The notes: a model not told the origin generated them from the letters alone. 64,000 bases of DNA from Kiritimatiellia bacterium (GCA_026417735.1 JAOACR010000010.1:45023-109022), one strand, 5' to 3'. Numbered from the stretch's first letter, positions 19,043 through 30,685 are shown. Numbers and translations are program-made.

Positions 19043-19198
19043 TCACAACGCCCGCTCCACCCACGGCGCAAACCACCGCGGCGGCTCCACGCCCAGCTCC
19101 GCGAGCAGCGATAGCCGTCCGTCCGGCGCCTCCGGCCCGCCGAGCGCCGCAAGCCCCATCGCCCACATCCCCGCCACCGGCCCCAGCCCTCCCTCGCC
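19043..19198 (-). pseudogene. Possible gene remnant between panE and the GH78-like pseudogene
   Basis: In one minus frame this stretch reads smoothly as MWAMGLAALGGPEAPDGRLS then LLAELGVEPPRWFAPWVERA and ends at a TGA at 19043-19045. It looks like the C-terminal end of an enzyme that has lost its body, because the frame runs into panE without its own start region. It could instead be part of the same decayed locus as the rhamnosidase-like gene, or simply a GC-rich open frame. Confidence 0.3.
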
Positions 19199-19199
19199 T

Positions 19200-20159
19200 T
19201 CATCCTCGCACCTGCCCGCCGGCGGCGCGCCGGCGCATCTCGCAGAAACGCAGCATCTGCGCGAGCATTTCCACTCGCGCCATCACGACCCCGCGGCGCC
19301 GCGCGGCCTCAACCGGCCGCTCATAGATCGCCTCGATTTCCATCGGGCGGCCCGCATCGTGATCGAGCTTCATGCTCGGCGCATAGGGCACCATGCGGTC
19401 CGTGAGTTCAAACATGTGATCGAGAAACGCGTCGGCGATGTGCCGCCCCCACGCGCGGGCGCCCGCCTGCAGCTCGCACATCAGCGAACGCGCCAGCGCG
19501 CGCGTCGCAGGCGTCTCCACCAGCGCGCGCGTGTCGGTGCCGAGCACCACGCACAGCCCGCTGAACGGCACGTTCCACAGCAATTTTTTCCATCGCGCTT
19601 CGAGCAGATCCGTGGCCGGCTCGGTCTCGATGCCGGCGCCGGCCAGATCGCTCACCACCGCCTGGACCGCCTCCGCCAGCACCGCCGGAGGGGCGCTCTC
19701 CGGATGGCCGGCCACGGTGACCTTCCCGTAGTCGAGGTGCCGGACGCGCGCGACCGCGACGCGCTGGCTGCAGAGAAAACAAAGCCCGCCGAGCACCGGA
19801 TGGCCCCGCACCGCCGCCAGCGCATCCTCCTCCGCTCCGAGGCCGTTTTGCATCATCAGCACGACCGCCTCCGGCCGCTTCAGCGCTGCCGGCAGCAGTC
19901 GGGGCAGCTCGCGATTGCCGGTGGTCTTGATCGCCACGGCGACGACGTCCGCGGCCGGCAGCTCCTCCGGCCGTTCGAACGCGGCGGGCGCGGCGATGTG
20001 CCACCGCTCGCCGCCCGTTTCCACCTCCAGGCCCGACCGCCGCCACACGTCCGCACCGGTGCGCAGGAGCCAGCTCACCGGGTGACCGGCGCGCGCGAGT
20101 GCCGCGCCGTAGTAGCCGGCGACCGCGCCGCCGCCGATGAATGTCCATGCCCGCTTCAC
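19200..20159 (-). CDS. panE: 2-dehydropantoate 2-reductase-like protein (PanE/ApbA family)
   Basis: 319 residues from GTG 20159, which overlaps the upstream stop (GTGA) and places the Rossmann motif GGGAVAGYYG at residues 9-18; the frame extends to 20282 without a better start. Family features include VVAVAIKTTGNRELPRLL, MMQNGLGAEEDAL and a helical C-domain containing RWKKLLWNVPFSGLCVVLG, the KxxxN-type substrate-binding segment. PanE reduces ketopantoate to pantoate for pantothenate and CoA synthesis; paralogs act on other 2-oxoacids, so the substrate is not certain. It is coupled to the methyltransferase gene. Confidence 0.85.
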   Translation of the reverse strand: MKRAWTFIGGGAVAGYYGAALARAGHPVSWLLRTGADVWRRSGLEVETGGERWHIAAPAAFERPEELPAADVVAVAIKTTGNRELPRLLPAALKRPEAVVLMMQNGLGAEEDALAAVRGHPVLGGLCFLCSQRVAVARVRHLDYGKVTVAGHPESAPPAVLAEAVQAVVSDLAGAGIETEPATDLLEARWKKLLWNVPFSGLCVVLGTDTRALVETPATRALARSLMCELQAGARAWGRHIADAFLDHMFELTDRMVPYAPSMKLDHDAGRPMEIEAIYERPVEAARRRGVVMARVEMLAQMLRFCEMRRRAAGGQVRG

Positions 20160-21067
20160 GAAGCGGCGCGCTCGCGCATCCACCGGTCCGCCGCCGCCCG
20201 CAGCGCGCGCACGTGGGCGGGCGTCGTGCCGCAGCAGCCGCCGATGATCGTGGCGCCTGCCTCCGCCAGGCGCGGCAACCACGCCGCGAACGTCTCCGGC
20301 GCGTCCGGCCAGCTCTGCTGCCCCCGAACGATCGTCGGCAGGCCGGCGTTCGGCTGCACCAGTATCGGCGCCGAAGGCTCCGCGGCGCGCATCGCCCGCA
20401 CCACCGCCAACGCCGCCTCGCCGCCGGCAACGCAGTTGGCGCCGATGATGTCCGCGCCCGCTTCCAACGCCGCCCGCGCGGCCTCGGCCGGATCATGCCC
20501 CATCATCGTGCGGTGCTCGCCCGCCGCGGCGGGCGAAAACGTGAACGTGCAAATCACTTCCCGCGCGCCCGCATCGCGCGCAGCGCGCACCGCGATCGCC
20601 GCCTCGTCGGTCGCGCTCATGGTCTCGACACAAATCGCATCCACGCCGCCGCGCAACAGTGCGAGCGACTGCTCGAGGAACGCCTCATACAGATCCGCCT
20701 CGCCAACATCCCCCATCATCAGCAGTCGGCCGCTCGGACCGACCGACCCCACCACCCATCGCACCTCCCCCGCCGCGGCGCGCGAAATCCTCGCGGCCGC
20801 CTCATTCAGCTCGGAGGCGCGGTCCCCCAAACCGTGATCCGCCAGCCGCAGCCGGTTGCCGCCGAAACTGTTGGTCTCGATGAGGTCCGCGCCGGCCTCA
20901 ATGTACGCGCGCGCGATCTCCGCGACACGCTCGGGGTGCTCCACACACCACTGTTCCGGACATTCGCCGGGCGCCAGTCCCTTCGCCTGCAACTGCGTAC
21001 CCCAGGCGCCGTCGGCCACCAGGATCCGTCCCGACCCGGCCGCCTCGCTCAGCCTTCCTCGTTCCAT
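20156..21067 (-). CDS. Homocysteine S-methyltransferase domain protein
   Basis: 303 residues covering a single homocysteine-binding TIM barrel: VADGAWGTQLQAKGL at the start, IETNSFGGNRLRLADHGL, and zinc ligands in GANCVAGG and IIGGCCGTTPAHV. This equals the N-terminal module of MetH or the whole of MmuM/BhmT-type enzymes, which move a methyl group to homocysteine to give methionine. The methyl donor (betaine, S-methylmethionine, or a corrinoid partner) is not evident. It is followed by panE (GTGA overlap) and is divergent from an MTA/SAH deaminase-like gene, so the locus may handle sulfur amino-acid salvage. Confidence 0.9.
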   Translation of the reverse strand: MERGRLSEAAGSGRILVADGAWGTQLQAKGLAPGECPEQWCVEHPERVAEIARAYIEAGADLIETNSFGGNRLRLADHGLGDRASELNEAAARISRAAAGEVRWVVGSVGPSGRLLMMGDVGEADLYEAFLEQSLALLRGGVDAICVETMSATDEAAIAVRAARDAGAREVICTFTFSPAAAGEHRTMMGHDPAEAARAALEAGADIIGANCVAGGEAALAVVRAMRAAEPSAPILVQPNAGLPTIVRGQQSWPDAPETFAAWLPRLAEAGATIIGGCCGTTPAHVRALRAAADRWMRERAAS

Positions 21068-21201
21068 CTGCGGACTCCCGCCCCTCCGCCCGGCTCACCA
21101 CAATACCGGCGCCGCCACACCGCGAGCAAACCGCCCCGCCATCGGTCGGTTCCGGCCCCCCGCTCCGCACCGTCGCTTGACACCGCCGCGAATCGCCGGC
21201 G

Positions 21202-22536
21202 ATGGTGGCGCGGATGAGCGCCGACGACACCCTTCTCATTCGCAACGCGCGCGTGTGGCCCGCCTGGGATGCGGAGCTGATTCCGGACGGCTCAATCCTG
21301 GTGGTGGGTGAACGGATCGAGCGGGTGGGACGCTTCACCGCCCGTGCCCGCACAGTGATCGACGCGGGCGGCGCGCTCGCGATGCCGGGGTTCATCCACG
21401 CGCATGTGCATCTGTGCCAGACCCTTTTCCGCGGCCTCGCGGAGGACCTGCCCCTGCTGCGCTGGCTCCGCGAATACATCTGGCCGCTGGAGGCCGCACA
21501 CACCGACGCGACGCTCGAGATTTCCGCGCGACTCGCCGCCGCGGAAATGATCCGGAGCGGCACGACCGGTTTTGCCTCGATCGAAACGGTGCGCGGCACC
21601 GAGGTGGTGCTGGACACCATCTCGCGCATCGGGCTGCCGGGGCTGGTCGGCCACTGCCTGATGGATGAGACCGGCGGCTATCCACCGCTCGCGGTGCCGA
21701 TCGACGAGGCGCTGGCCACCTGCGACGCGCTGGTCTCGCTGAGCGGTGACCGTCAGTGGTTGCGCCCGGCGGTCGCGCCCCGGTTTGCGCTCTCCTGCTC
21801 GGAGCCGAACCTCGTCGAGGCGGCCGCGTTCGCGCGCGACCGAGGGCTACGGCTGCACACGCACGCGTCGGAACAGCTTGCGGAGATCGAGTGGGTCCGC
21901 GCGCACACCGGACGCGACAACATCGCCTATCTGCGCGACTGCGGCATTGCCGGCCCCGACGTGCTGCTGGCGCATTGCGTCCACGCGGACCGGACCGAGC
22001 GCGCCATTCTGGCCGACAGCCGCACCCACGTCGTCCACTGCCCCTCCGCCAACTGGAAGCTGGGCTCGGGAATCGCGCCGGTGCCGGAAATGCTCGCGGA
22101 GGGCGTCGCGGTAGCGCTGGGCGCAGACGGTGCCGCCTGCAACAACCGGCTCGACATGTTCGCAGAGATGCGGCTGGCCGGTCTCGCGCAAGCGGTTCGG
22201 CGCGGGCCCGGCGCGCTGCCCGCCCGCCAGATCGTCCGTCTGGCCACCGAGGGGGGCGCCGCGGCACTGGGGTGGGGTGGCGTGGTCGGCCGGCTCGAGC
22301 CCGGATGGCGCGCGGACGTTGTTCTGATCGAGCTCGACGACCTGGCGGTGCTGCCGGCTTCCGACCCCGCGACCGCCGTGGTGTACTCCGCACATCCCGG
22401 TTGCGTCTCGCTCACGATGGCGGCCGGCCGCATCCTCTACGAGAACGGCCAGTTCACCACCATCGACGCGGAGCGTCTGCCCGCGGACGCCCGCGACGCC
22501 CGTCGGCATCTGATGCGGCGCGCCGGCCTCGCCTGA
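21202..22536 (+). CDS. Amidohydrolase, 5-methylthioadenosine/S-adenosylhomocysteine deaminase-like
   Basis: 444 residues from ATG 21202; the ATG at 21214 (MSADDTLLIRNARVW) is an equally good start. Amidohydrolase metal ligands are seen in GFIHAHVHLC (H66, H68), LHTHASEQL, VLLAHCVHAD and GADGAACNNRLDMF, the last being typical of MtaD/chlorohydrolase enzymes, with LFRGLAEDLPLLRWLREYI close to the substrate pocket. MtaD deaminates MTA and SAH to the inosyl forms; related enzymes deaminate guanine, melamine or other purines. The divergent neighbour makes methionine from homocysteine, which fits a role in clearing SAH. Confidence 0.88.
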   Translation: MVARMSADDTLLIRNARVWPAWDAELIPDGSILVVGERIERVGRFTARARTVIDAGGALAMPGFIHAHVHLCQTLFRGLAEDLPLLRWLREYIWPLEAAHTDATLEISARLAAAEMIRSGTTGFASIETVRGTEVVLDTISRIGLPGLVGHCLMDETGGYPPLAVPIDEALATCDALVSLSGDRQWLRPAVAPRFALSCSEPNLVEAAAFARDRGLRLHTHASEQLAEIEWVRAHTGRDNIAYLRDCGIAGPDVLLAHCVHADRTERAILADSRTHVVHCPSANWKLGSGIAPVPEMLAEGVAVALGADGAACNNRLDMFAEMRLAGLAQAVRRGPGALPARQIVRLATEGGAAALGWGGVVGRLEPGWRADVVLIELDDLAVLPASDPATAVVYSAHPGCVSLTMAAGRILYENGQFTTIDAERLPADARDARRHLMRRAGLA

Positions 22537-22558
22537 ATCGCGGCCCGCCGAACCTCCC

Positions 22559-24235
22559 TCAACGGCGAACCCGCTCGCGGATCTCGATCAGACGCTTCAT
22601 CACCGGGTAGAGCCGGCCGTTTCCCTCCGGCGTGCCGAACGCGTCGTGCAGCATGCGGTAGAGCTCGTAGAGCTCGCGATAGACCGCGTGCGCGCCACGC
22701 CGCGGCCGATACGCGCCCGGTCGCGTCCCCGCCATCGCGGCCTGGGCGGACGGCACGTCTGGATACACGCCCGCGACCACCGCCGCCGCGATCGCCGCGC
22801 CGAGCGCACAGGTCTGCGAGGAGCGCGCAACGCGAATCGGTCGACCGGTCACGTCCGCGAGTGTCTGCATCACCAGCGGATTCTTTTCCGCAATGCCGCC
22901 GCACGCGACGATGCTGCGCACCGGGATCTGAAATTCCTCAAACCGCTCAATGATGCGCAGCGTCCCGAACGCGGCCGCTTCGATCAGCGCGCGATAGATC
23001 TCCGCGGGCGTCGTGTACAGCGTCTGGCCCACCAGCAGCCCGCCGAGCCGCGGGTCCGCCAGCACGGTGCGGTTGCCGTTGTTCCAGTCCAGCGCCAGCA
23101 AGCCGCTTTCGCCTGGCCGCAGCCGCGCGGCCGCGGCGGACAGCGCCTCGTGCGTGCCCGCACGGCCGAGCGGCCGCACGTGGTTCACAAACCAGTTGAA
23201 GATGTCGCCGAACGCCGACTGGCCCGCCTCCAGTCCGACGTGCGCGGGCAGAATGCTGCCGCGCACAATCCCGCACAGCCCCGGGATGTCCGGCACCGCG
23301 CCGCCCGGCGGCACCACCATCATGTGGCAGGCGCTGGTGCCCAGGATGATCGCCATCGTGCCCGGCGCCACGCCGGACCCGACCGCGCCCAGATGTGCAT
23401 CCAGCGCGCCCACCGCCACCGGAATGCCGGCCGGCAGACCGGTGCGCCGCGCCCACTCGACGGTCAGCCGACCGGCGGGCTGGTCGATCGCGGCCGCTCG
23501 CGGCCGCAACCGTTCGCGCAGTGCGCCGAGTGCGGGATCGAGCCGCGCGAGAAATTCCGCGTCCGGGTAGCCCCCCCACTCGTCGCTGTACATCGCTTTG
23601 TGCCCGGCGGCGCACACGCCTACGGTGAGCCGGTCCGGCGCCTCGGTGCCGGTCAGCAACGCGGGCACCCAGTCGCAGCATTCCACCCATAGGTGGGCGG
23701 CGCGGAACACCTCGGGCGTGGTGCGGAGACAGTGGAGGATCTTGCTGAAAAACCACTCGCTGGAGTACGTGCCGCCGCACTTCGCCAGATAGTGCGGGCG
23801 CATCGCCCGCGCAAGCTCGGTGATCTCGGCCGCCTCCGCCGCCGCGGTGTGGTCCTTCCACAGCCACGCCATCGCCGCCGGATGCGCCGCCCAGCGGCGT
23901 TGCAGCGCCAGCGGCCGGCCCGCCGCATCCACCGGCATCGGCGTGCTGCCGGTGGTGTCCACGCCGATGCCCGCCACCTGCTCCGACCGGAAGCCGCGCA
24001 CGGACCGCCGCGCCGCCGCCAGCACCGCACGGATCACCCTCACCGCGCCCTCCACGTAGTCGGCCGGATGCTGCCGCGCAAAGTTCGGATCGCGCGAAAG
24101 CACCACGCCCTCCTCACCGTGCGCGTAGGTCCACACCGCCGACGCGACCTCACGGCCGTCCTCGACATCCGCCAGCAGCGCGCGCACCGAATTCGTACCG
24201 TAGTCGAGCCCCAGCGTGTACTTCGCACCCTTCAT
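22559..24235 (-). CDS. araB: L-ribulokinase, FGGY family
   Basis: 558 residues from ATG 24235, normal for AraB. The N-terminus has the FGGY phosphate-1 motif LGLDYGTNSVRALL (residues 8-21). Ribulokinase-specific segments are YLAKCGGTYSSEWFFSKILH, WVECCDWVPALLTG, GHKAMYSDEWGGYP, VGALDAHLGAVGSGV and IVACGGIAEKNPLVMQTLAD. It phosphorylates L-ribulose in L-arabinose catabolism. No other ara gene is adjacent. The same frame stays open opposite ftsH to about 26212, but that is a GC-driven shadow. Confidence 0.95.
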   Translation of the reverse strand: MKGAKYTLGLDYGTNSVRALLADVEDGREVASAVWTYAHGEEGVVLSRDPNFARQHPADYVEGAVRVIRAVLAAARRSVRGFRSEQVAGIGVDTTGSTPMPVDAAGRPLALQRRWAAHPAAMAWLWKDHTAAAEAAEITELARAMRPHYLAKCGGTYSSEWFFSKILHCLRTTPEVFRAAHLWVECCDWVPALLTGTEAPDRLTVGVCAAGHKAMYSDEWGGYPDAEFLARLDPALGALRERLRPRAAAIDQPAGRLTVEWARRTGLPAGIPVAVGALDAHLGAVGSGVAPGTMAIILGTSACHMMVVPPGGAVPDIPGLCGIVRGSILPAHVGLEAGQSAFGDIFNWFVNHVRPLGRAGTHEALSAAAARLRPGESGLLALDWNNGNRTVLADPRLGGLLVGQTLYTTPAEIYRALIEAAAFGTLRIIERFEEFQIPVRSIVACGGIAEKNPLVMQTLADVTGRPIRVARSSQTCALGAAIAAAVVAGVYPDVPSAQAAMAGTRPGAYRPRRGAHAVYRELYELYRMLHDAFGTPEGNGRLYPVMKRLIEIRERVRR

Positions 24236-24352
24236 CGCCGCATCTCCCCGAGACCGCCGGCGTTCTTGCACCGCGACGCGCGCCACGCACGACCGCGGCG
24301 GCTGGCGGCCGCCTGCCGCGCATAGTATCATGCGAAGATTGCGGAGACCGCT

Positions 24353-26307
<1,955 letters not shown>

Positions 26308-26311
<4 letters not shown>

Positions 26312-27192
26312 GCGGCGCGGCCCAACCTGCCCCCCACCCTCCGTGGCGCTGCGGCGATGTGCTCTTCGACGGACGCCGCACCCTCGTGATGGGCATCCTT
26401 AACGTGACACCCGATTCTTTCTCCGACGGCGGCCGGTACCTCGACACCGAGCGCGCAGTCGCGCACGCCCAGGCGATGGCCGAGCAGGGCGCCGACCTCA
26501 TTGACGTGGGCGGTGAATCTACCCGCCCCGGCGCCGCGCCGGTACCGCCCGAGGAGGAGCTGCGTCGGGTACTGCCGGTGGTGCGCCGGCTCTGCGAAAA
26601 TCGGCACATGGTCGTCTCCGTCGACACCCGGCGGGCCGCGGTCGCCCGCGCCGCTCTCGAAGCCGGCGCCCGCGTCGTGAACGACGTCTCCGCGCTGCGC
26701 GATCCGGAAATGGCCGCCGTCGTGCGAGACTTTGGCGCCGGTGTCGTGCTGATGCACATGCGCGGCGAACCCGCCACAATGCAGCAGGACCCTCGCTACC
26801 GCGACGTCGTCGCGGAAGTGCGCGACTTCCTACAGCAACGAGTCGAGGCGGCGGTCGCCGCGGGGGTGGACCCGTCCGCGATCGTGGTCGATCCCGGCAT
26901 CGGATTCGGGAAAACGGCCGCCCACAACCTCGCGCTGCTGCGTGCGATTCCGCAGCTCACCGCGCTGGGCCGGCCGGTGCTGATCGGGGTCTCCCGCAAA
27001 AGCATCGTCGGTCATCTCACCGGCCGTCCGGTCGCCGAGCGCGTCGCAGGAAGCGTCGCGCTGGCTGCGATCGCGGTCTACCTGGGCGCGGCGGTGGTGC
27101 GGGCGCACGACGTGCGCGAAACTTGCGACGCCGTTCGCGTGGCGGATACGATGGCGAGCGGGGCGCAGCCAGATGGACTGGACCTGGGTTGA
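26308..27192 (+). CDS. folP: Dihydropteroate synthase
   Basis: 294 residues from ATG 26308 (ATGA overlap with ftsH). The two DHPS signatures are present: LVMGILNVTPDSFSDGGRY and IDVGGESTRPGAAPVP, followed by SVDTRRAAVARAALEAGA, DPGIGFGKTAAHNLALL and GVSRKSIVGHL. It joins p-aminobenzoate to the pterin pyrophosphate in folate synthesis. The 3' end overlaps cdaA by 20 bases. The ftsH-folP-cdaA order is seen in other bacteria too. Confidence 0.97.
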
Positions 27193-28000
27193 ACGATGGC
27201 CGCGGCCGGGCGTGTCGGGTGTGCTGGAGATCGCGGTCCTGTCGTTCGCGTTCTACTACACGATCCGGTTTTTCCGCGGCACGCGCGGCGCGCAGGTGCT
27301 GACCGGCCTGGTCGTGGTGGTGCTGCTGTTGACCCTGCTGACGCGGGTCGTCCGGATGGAGGTGCTGTTCTGGTTGCTGCAGCGGTTCTCCGTCTACCTC
27401 GCGGTCGGGCTCGTGATCATTTTTCAGCCCGAAATCCGACGCGCGCTGGCGGAGCTCGGCAAGTCGCCCGCGTTCGGCATCACCGCGGACGAACGCAGCC
27501 TCGTGGACGCGGTGGTCCAGGCCGCGATGCTGCTCTCCGAGCGCAAGATTGGTGCGCTGATCGCGATCGAGCGGCAGATCGGTACCCGCGCGGTGCAGGA
27601 AACCGGCAAGCCGCTCGACGCGCGCGTCACGCCGGAATTGCTCGCGACGATTTTCCATCCGCACACCCCCCTCCACGACGGCGGCGTGATCATCCGCGAC
27701 CAGCGCGTCGTTGCGGCGGGTTGTGTGTTTCCGCTCACCCAGCAGAGCGAGGCGGTGCGCACGCTGGGCACGCGGCACCGCGCCGCCATCGGTCTCTCCG
27801 AAGAAACGGATGCGATCGTGGTGGTGGTGTCGGAGGAAACCGGCACGGTCTCGGTGGCGTTGAACGGGCGACTCAGCCGCGGTCTGGACGAGGAGCGGCT
27901 GCGGCGCGTGCTCACCGCCGTGCTGCACCGCGCCCGCCGGCGCGGCGCCTTCCGCGCATACCGCGGCGACGCCGTCCCGCTCGGAGAGGCGAATGACTGA
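27173..28000 (+). CDS. cdaA: Membrane diadenylate cyclase CdaA (c-di-AMP synthase)
   Basis: 275 residues. Three hydrophobic segments at the N-terminus (about 14-34, 40-60, 63-85) precede a DAC domain with LHDGGVII (D169) and GTRHRAAIGLSE (R201-H202-R203). Two ATP are condensed to cyclic-di-AMP, a signal for turgor, potassium and wall homeostasis. The usual DGA motif is DGG here, a conservative change of the third residue. It overlaps folP by 20 bases upstream and cdaR by 8 bases downstream, so expression is almost surely linked. Confidence 0.95.
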   Translation: MDWTWVERWPRPGVSGVLEIAVLSFAFYYTIRFFRGTRGAQVLTGLVVVVLLLTLLTRVVRMEVLFWLLQRFSVYLAVGLVIIFQPEIRRALAELGKSPAFGITADERSLVDAVVQAAMLLSERKIGALIAIERQIGTRAVQETGKPLDARVTPELLATIFHPHTPLHDGGVIIRDQRVVAAGCVFPLTQQSEAVRTLGTRHRAAIGLSEETDAIVVVVSEETGTVSVALNGRLSRGLDEERLRRVLTAVLHRARRRGAFRAYRGDAVPLGEAND

Positions 28001-28955
28001 CGGCGCAACCCTGGCAGCGGACCTGCGCGAGCGGCGGACGCGCCGCTGGACGATGGTGCTGTCCGTCGTGCTGGCGACGATCGTCTGGGCCACGGTCCGA
28101 GAGGCGATCAGCTTCGAAACGGTGGTCCGCGACGTGCCGATCCGGGTCGTCACCGCGCAGGGCATCACCGTGCTTGAACAGTCCGCAGACATGGCGGACG
28201 TGTGGTTTCGCGGTGCGCAGTCGGACCTCGCGCAGCTGGAGCGGCAGAGCGTGCTCATCGAAGTGCCCGCGCCGCCGGGCGTGCCGCCGGACGAGCACGG
28301 CCGGCAGGTGGTGGAACTGCGACCCCGGCACGTTCGTTCCTCCGGCGGCGCGCGCCCGGTCCGGATTGAACCCGGTCGCATCGCGTTCAGCGTAGACCGG
28401 GAGGGGGAACGGATGGTGCCGGTGCGGGCGGAATTCCAAGATGCGCCACCGCAAGGCTACGAGATCGGCGCGGTCACCTGCACCCCCGCCGCGGTGCGTC
28501 TGCGCGGTCCGCTGTCCCGGCTCGAAGAGATCGAATGGCTTCGAACCTCCCCGATTGATCTGCAGGGCCGGCTGACCTCGTTCCGAGTGCGCGCGGCGGT
28601 GGTGCCGCCCGCCGGCGTGCCGTCCGCACGGCTCGAGCCCGATCGCGTCAACGTCGAGGTGCTGATCGTCGAACACGCGGCGCAGCGCGTGCTGGACGCG
28701 GTGCCGATCCAGGCGCTCATGCCGCCTGGCCGCGGATGTCGGCTGGAGGTACGCCCGGCGACCGTCCGGGTGACCCTCCAGGGGCCGGCCGCGCTGCTCG
28801 AGCGGATGTCGGAGGACGAGGTACGCGCGTTCGTCGAACCCTCGTCAGTTCAACCGGACCGTCCGGTGGAAACCCGGATTCGCGTGTTCCCGCCGCCGGG
28901 CGCGAGGGTGCTTGCGCTCGACCCTCCTTCTGCGATGGTGGAGCTGAAACCATGA
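27993..28955 (+). CDS. cdaR: YbbR/CdaR-like protein, partner of diadenylate cyclase
   Basis: 320 residues. One membrane helix near the N-terminus (WTMVLSVVLATIVWATVREA, residues 17-36) is followed by repeated YbbR domains: segments of the form VWFRGAQSDLAQLERQSV, VRLRGPLSRLEEIEWLRT and VRVTLQGPAALLERMSED occur about every 80-90 residues. In Firmicutes CdaR binds and modulates CdaA from outside the membrane. The gene overlaps cdaA by 8 bases, as expected for such a partner, and its stop overlaps the TPR gene ATG. Confidence 0.9.
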   Translation: MTDGATLAADLRERRTRRWTMVLSVVLATIVWATVREAISFETVVRDVPIRVVTAQGITVLEQSADMADVWFRGAQSDLAQLERQSVLIEVPAPPGVPPDEHGRQVVELRPRHVRSSGGARPVRIEPGRIAFSVDREGERMVPVRAEFQDAPPQGYEIGAVTCTPAAVRLRGPLSRLEEIEWLRTSPIDLQGRLTSFRVRAAVVPPAGVPSARLEPDRVNVEVLIVEHAAQRVLDAVPIQALMPPGRGCRLEVRPATVRVTLQGPAALLERMSEDEVRAFVEPSSVQPDRPVETRIRVFPPPGARVLALDPPSAMVELKP

Positions 28956-29665
28956 AATCGCTGATGCGATCTGGCGGTGCGCATCGTCGGCGGGCAGACC
29001 GGCGCCACTGGCCCTACCGACTGTTGATCGTGGTGCTCGCGTTCGCTCGCCCCGCAGGCGCAGCGGACACCGCCACACCGCCCGCCCGCACGAATGCGGT
29101 GCCGACGGTGACCACGCCGTTCGCCCGCCAGCCTCAGACCGAGGCCGAACGACGCGCAAATGCGATCGCGGAGGAGGGCTTTTTCCACGCACGCATCGGC
29201 GACCACGAGCGCGCAATCGCCTCCTTTCGCCAGGCGCTGCAGGTGGATCCGAGCAACCGCCGCGCGCTGTTCGGTCTGGGTACCTCGCTGATCGCCACCG
29301 AGCAGTATGCGGAGGCAACCAACGTGCTGGCCCGCTCGATCGAGCTGGACCCGGGCGACTATTTTGCGGTCAACAACCTCGCCTGGCTGCATGCGACCGC
29401 GCGGGACATCCGATTCCGTGACGGGCGGCGCGCGCTCGCTCACGCACAGCAAGCGCTCGTGATGGCCCCGCTCGATTATCGGGTGTGGAGCACGCTCGCG
29501 GAAAGCTACTACGTCTCCGGCGAATACGCTCGCGCCCGACGCGCCGCCGAAGAAGCGCTTCGACTCGCGCGGCTCGCGAACATCGCCTCCAACGTAGTCG
29601 CGGAGTACGAGGCCCAGCTGCGGCGCTGCCGCGCCGCCGAGCAGGCGATGAACATCCTCGAGTAG
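28952..29665 (+). CDS. Secreted TPR-repeat protein
   Basis: 237 residues from ATG 28952 (ATGA overlap with cdaR). A basic N-terminus and signal sequence (YRLLIVVLAFARPAGAAD) are followed by at least three TPR units: EEGFFHARIGDHERAIASFR, GLGTSLIATEQYAEATNVLA and WSTLAESYYVSGEYARARRA. It probably acts as a periplasmic scaffold. Last gene of the ftsH operon; nothing in the sequence shows its partner. Confidence 0.88.
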   Translation: MKSLMRSGGAHRRRADRRHWPYRLLIVVLAFARPAGAADTATPPARTNAVPTVTTPFARQPQTEAERRANAIAEEGFFHARIGDHERAIASFRQALQVDPSNRRALFGLGTSLIATEQYAEATNVLARSIELDPGDYFAVNNLAWLHATARDIRFRDGRRALAHAQQALVMAPLDYRVWSTLAESYYVSGEYARARRAAEEALRLARLANIASNVVAEYEAQLRRCRAAEQAMNILE

Positions 29666-29670
29666 CGCGC

Positions 29671-30669
29671 CTACCGCTGGCCCGCCGGCTCCGGCGCAGC
29701 GGGCGCCCCGGCCTCCTCGATCCAGACCCCCATCCGCCGGAACTTCTGATACCGCCGCTCCATCAGCTCCGCCGCTGGCACCGTCACCAGCTCGTCCAGC
29801 GCGCGCGTGATCGCCGCCGAGAGCAGCGTCGCGGCGACCGCCGGCGCCGCGTGCGCACCGCCCTCCGGTTCCGGCACGATCTCATCCACCAGACCGAACT
29901 GCAGAAGATCCCGCGCGGTCAGCTTCAGCACCGCCGCGGCACGGTCCGCGTACGCGCGGTCCTTCCACAGAATCGCCGCACAACCCTCCGGCGAAATCAC
30001 CGAGTAATATGCGTGCTCGAGGATCAGAATCCGGTCGCCGACGCCAATACCCAGCGCACCGCCGCTGCCACCCTCGCCGATCACCGCGACCACGATCGGC
30101 ACCGGCAGCGTGAACATCTCGCGCAGGTTCACCGCGATCGCTTCCGCGATGTGACGCTCCTCCGACTCGATACCCGGGTAGGCGCCGGGCGTGTCGATCA
30201 GCGTGACGATCGGCCGACCGAACCGCGCCGCCAGCCGCATCAGCCGCAGCGCTTTCCGATACCCCTCCGGCAGCGCACAACCGAAGTGGCACCGGACATT
30301 CGTCTTTGTGTCCCGCCCCTTCTGCGTGCCGATCACCATCACGCGATGCGCGCCAATCGTCGCAAACCCCCCCACCATCGCCGCGTCGTCGCCGAAGCGA
30401 CGGTCACCGTGCAGCTCGACGAAGTCCCGCATCATCGTACCGATGTAGTCGCGGGTGTACGGGCGCTGCGGATGGCGGGCCACCTGCACCTGCTGCCACG
30501 GCGTGAGCTCCGAATAGATCTTGCGGCGCAGCTCCCGGATTTTTTCCTCGATCCGACGGATCTCGCCGGAAACGTCGATGTCCTGCTCTTCGCTGAAGCG
30601 GTGCAGTTCGCGCAGCTTTTGCTCGAGCTCCGCGATCGGCTTCTCGAACGGCAGCATGTAGCCCGCCAC
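29671..30669 (-). CDS. accA: Acetyl-CoA carboxylase carboxyltransferase subunit alpha
   Basis: 332 residues, normal AccA length. Signatures are the N-terminal coiled coil (FEKPIAELEQKLRELHRF), RPYTRDYIGTM, FVELHGDRRFGDD, GTQKGRDTKTN, FGCALPEGYRKALRLM, LIDTPGAYPGIESEERHI and ISPEGCAAILWKD. With AccD it transfers the carboxyl group from biotin to acetyl-CoA to give malonyl-CoA for fatty-acid synthesis. AccD is not in the window. The 3' end is convergent with the TPR gene, five bases apart. Confidence 0.97.
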   Translation of the reverse strand: MAGYMLPFEKPIAELEQKLRELHRFSEEQDIDVSGEIRRIEEKIRELRRKIYSELTPWQQVQVARHPQRPYTRDYIGTMMRDFVELHGDRRFGDDAAMVGGFATIGAHRVMVIGTQKGRDTKTNVRCHFGCALPEGYRKALRLMRLAARFGRPIVTLIDTPGAYPGIESEERHIAEAIAVNLREMFTLPVPIVVAVIGEGGSGGALGIGVGDRILILEHAYYSVISPEGCAAILWKDRAYADRAAAVLKLTARDLLQFGLVDEIVPEPEGGAHAAPAVAATLLSAAITRALDELVTVPAAELMERRYQKFRRMGVWIEEAGAPAAPEPAGQR

Positions 30670-30685
30670 AACGACCTCCGTCGAG

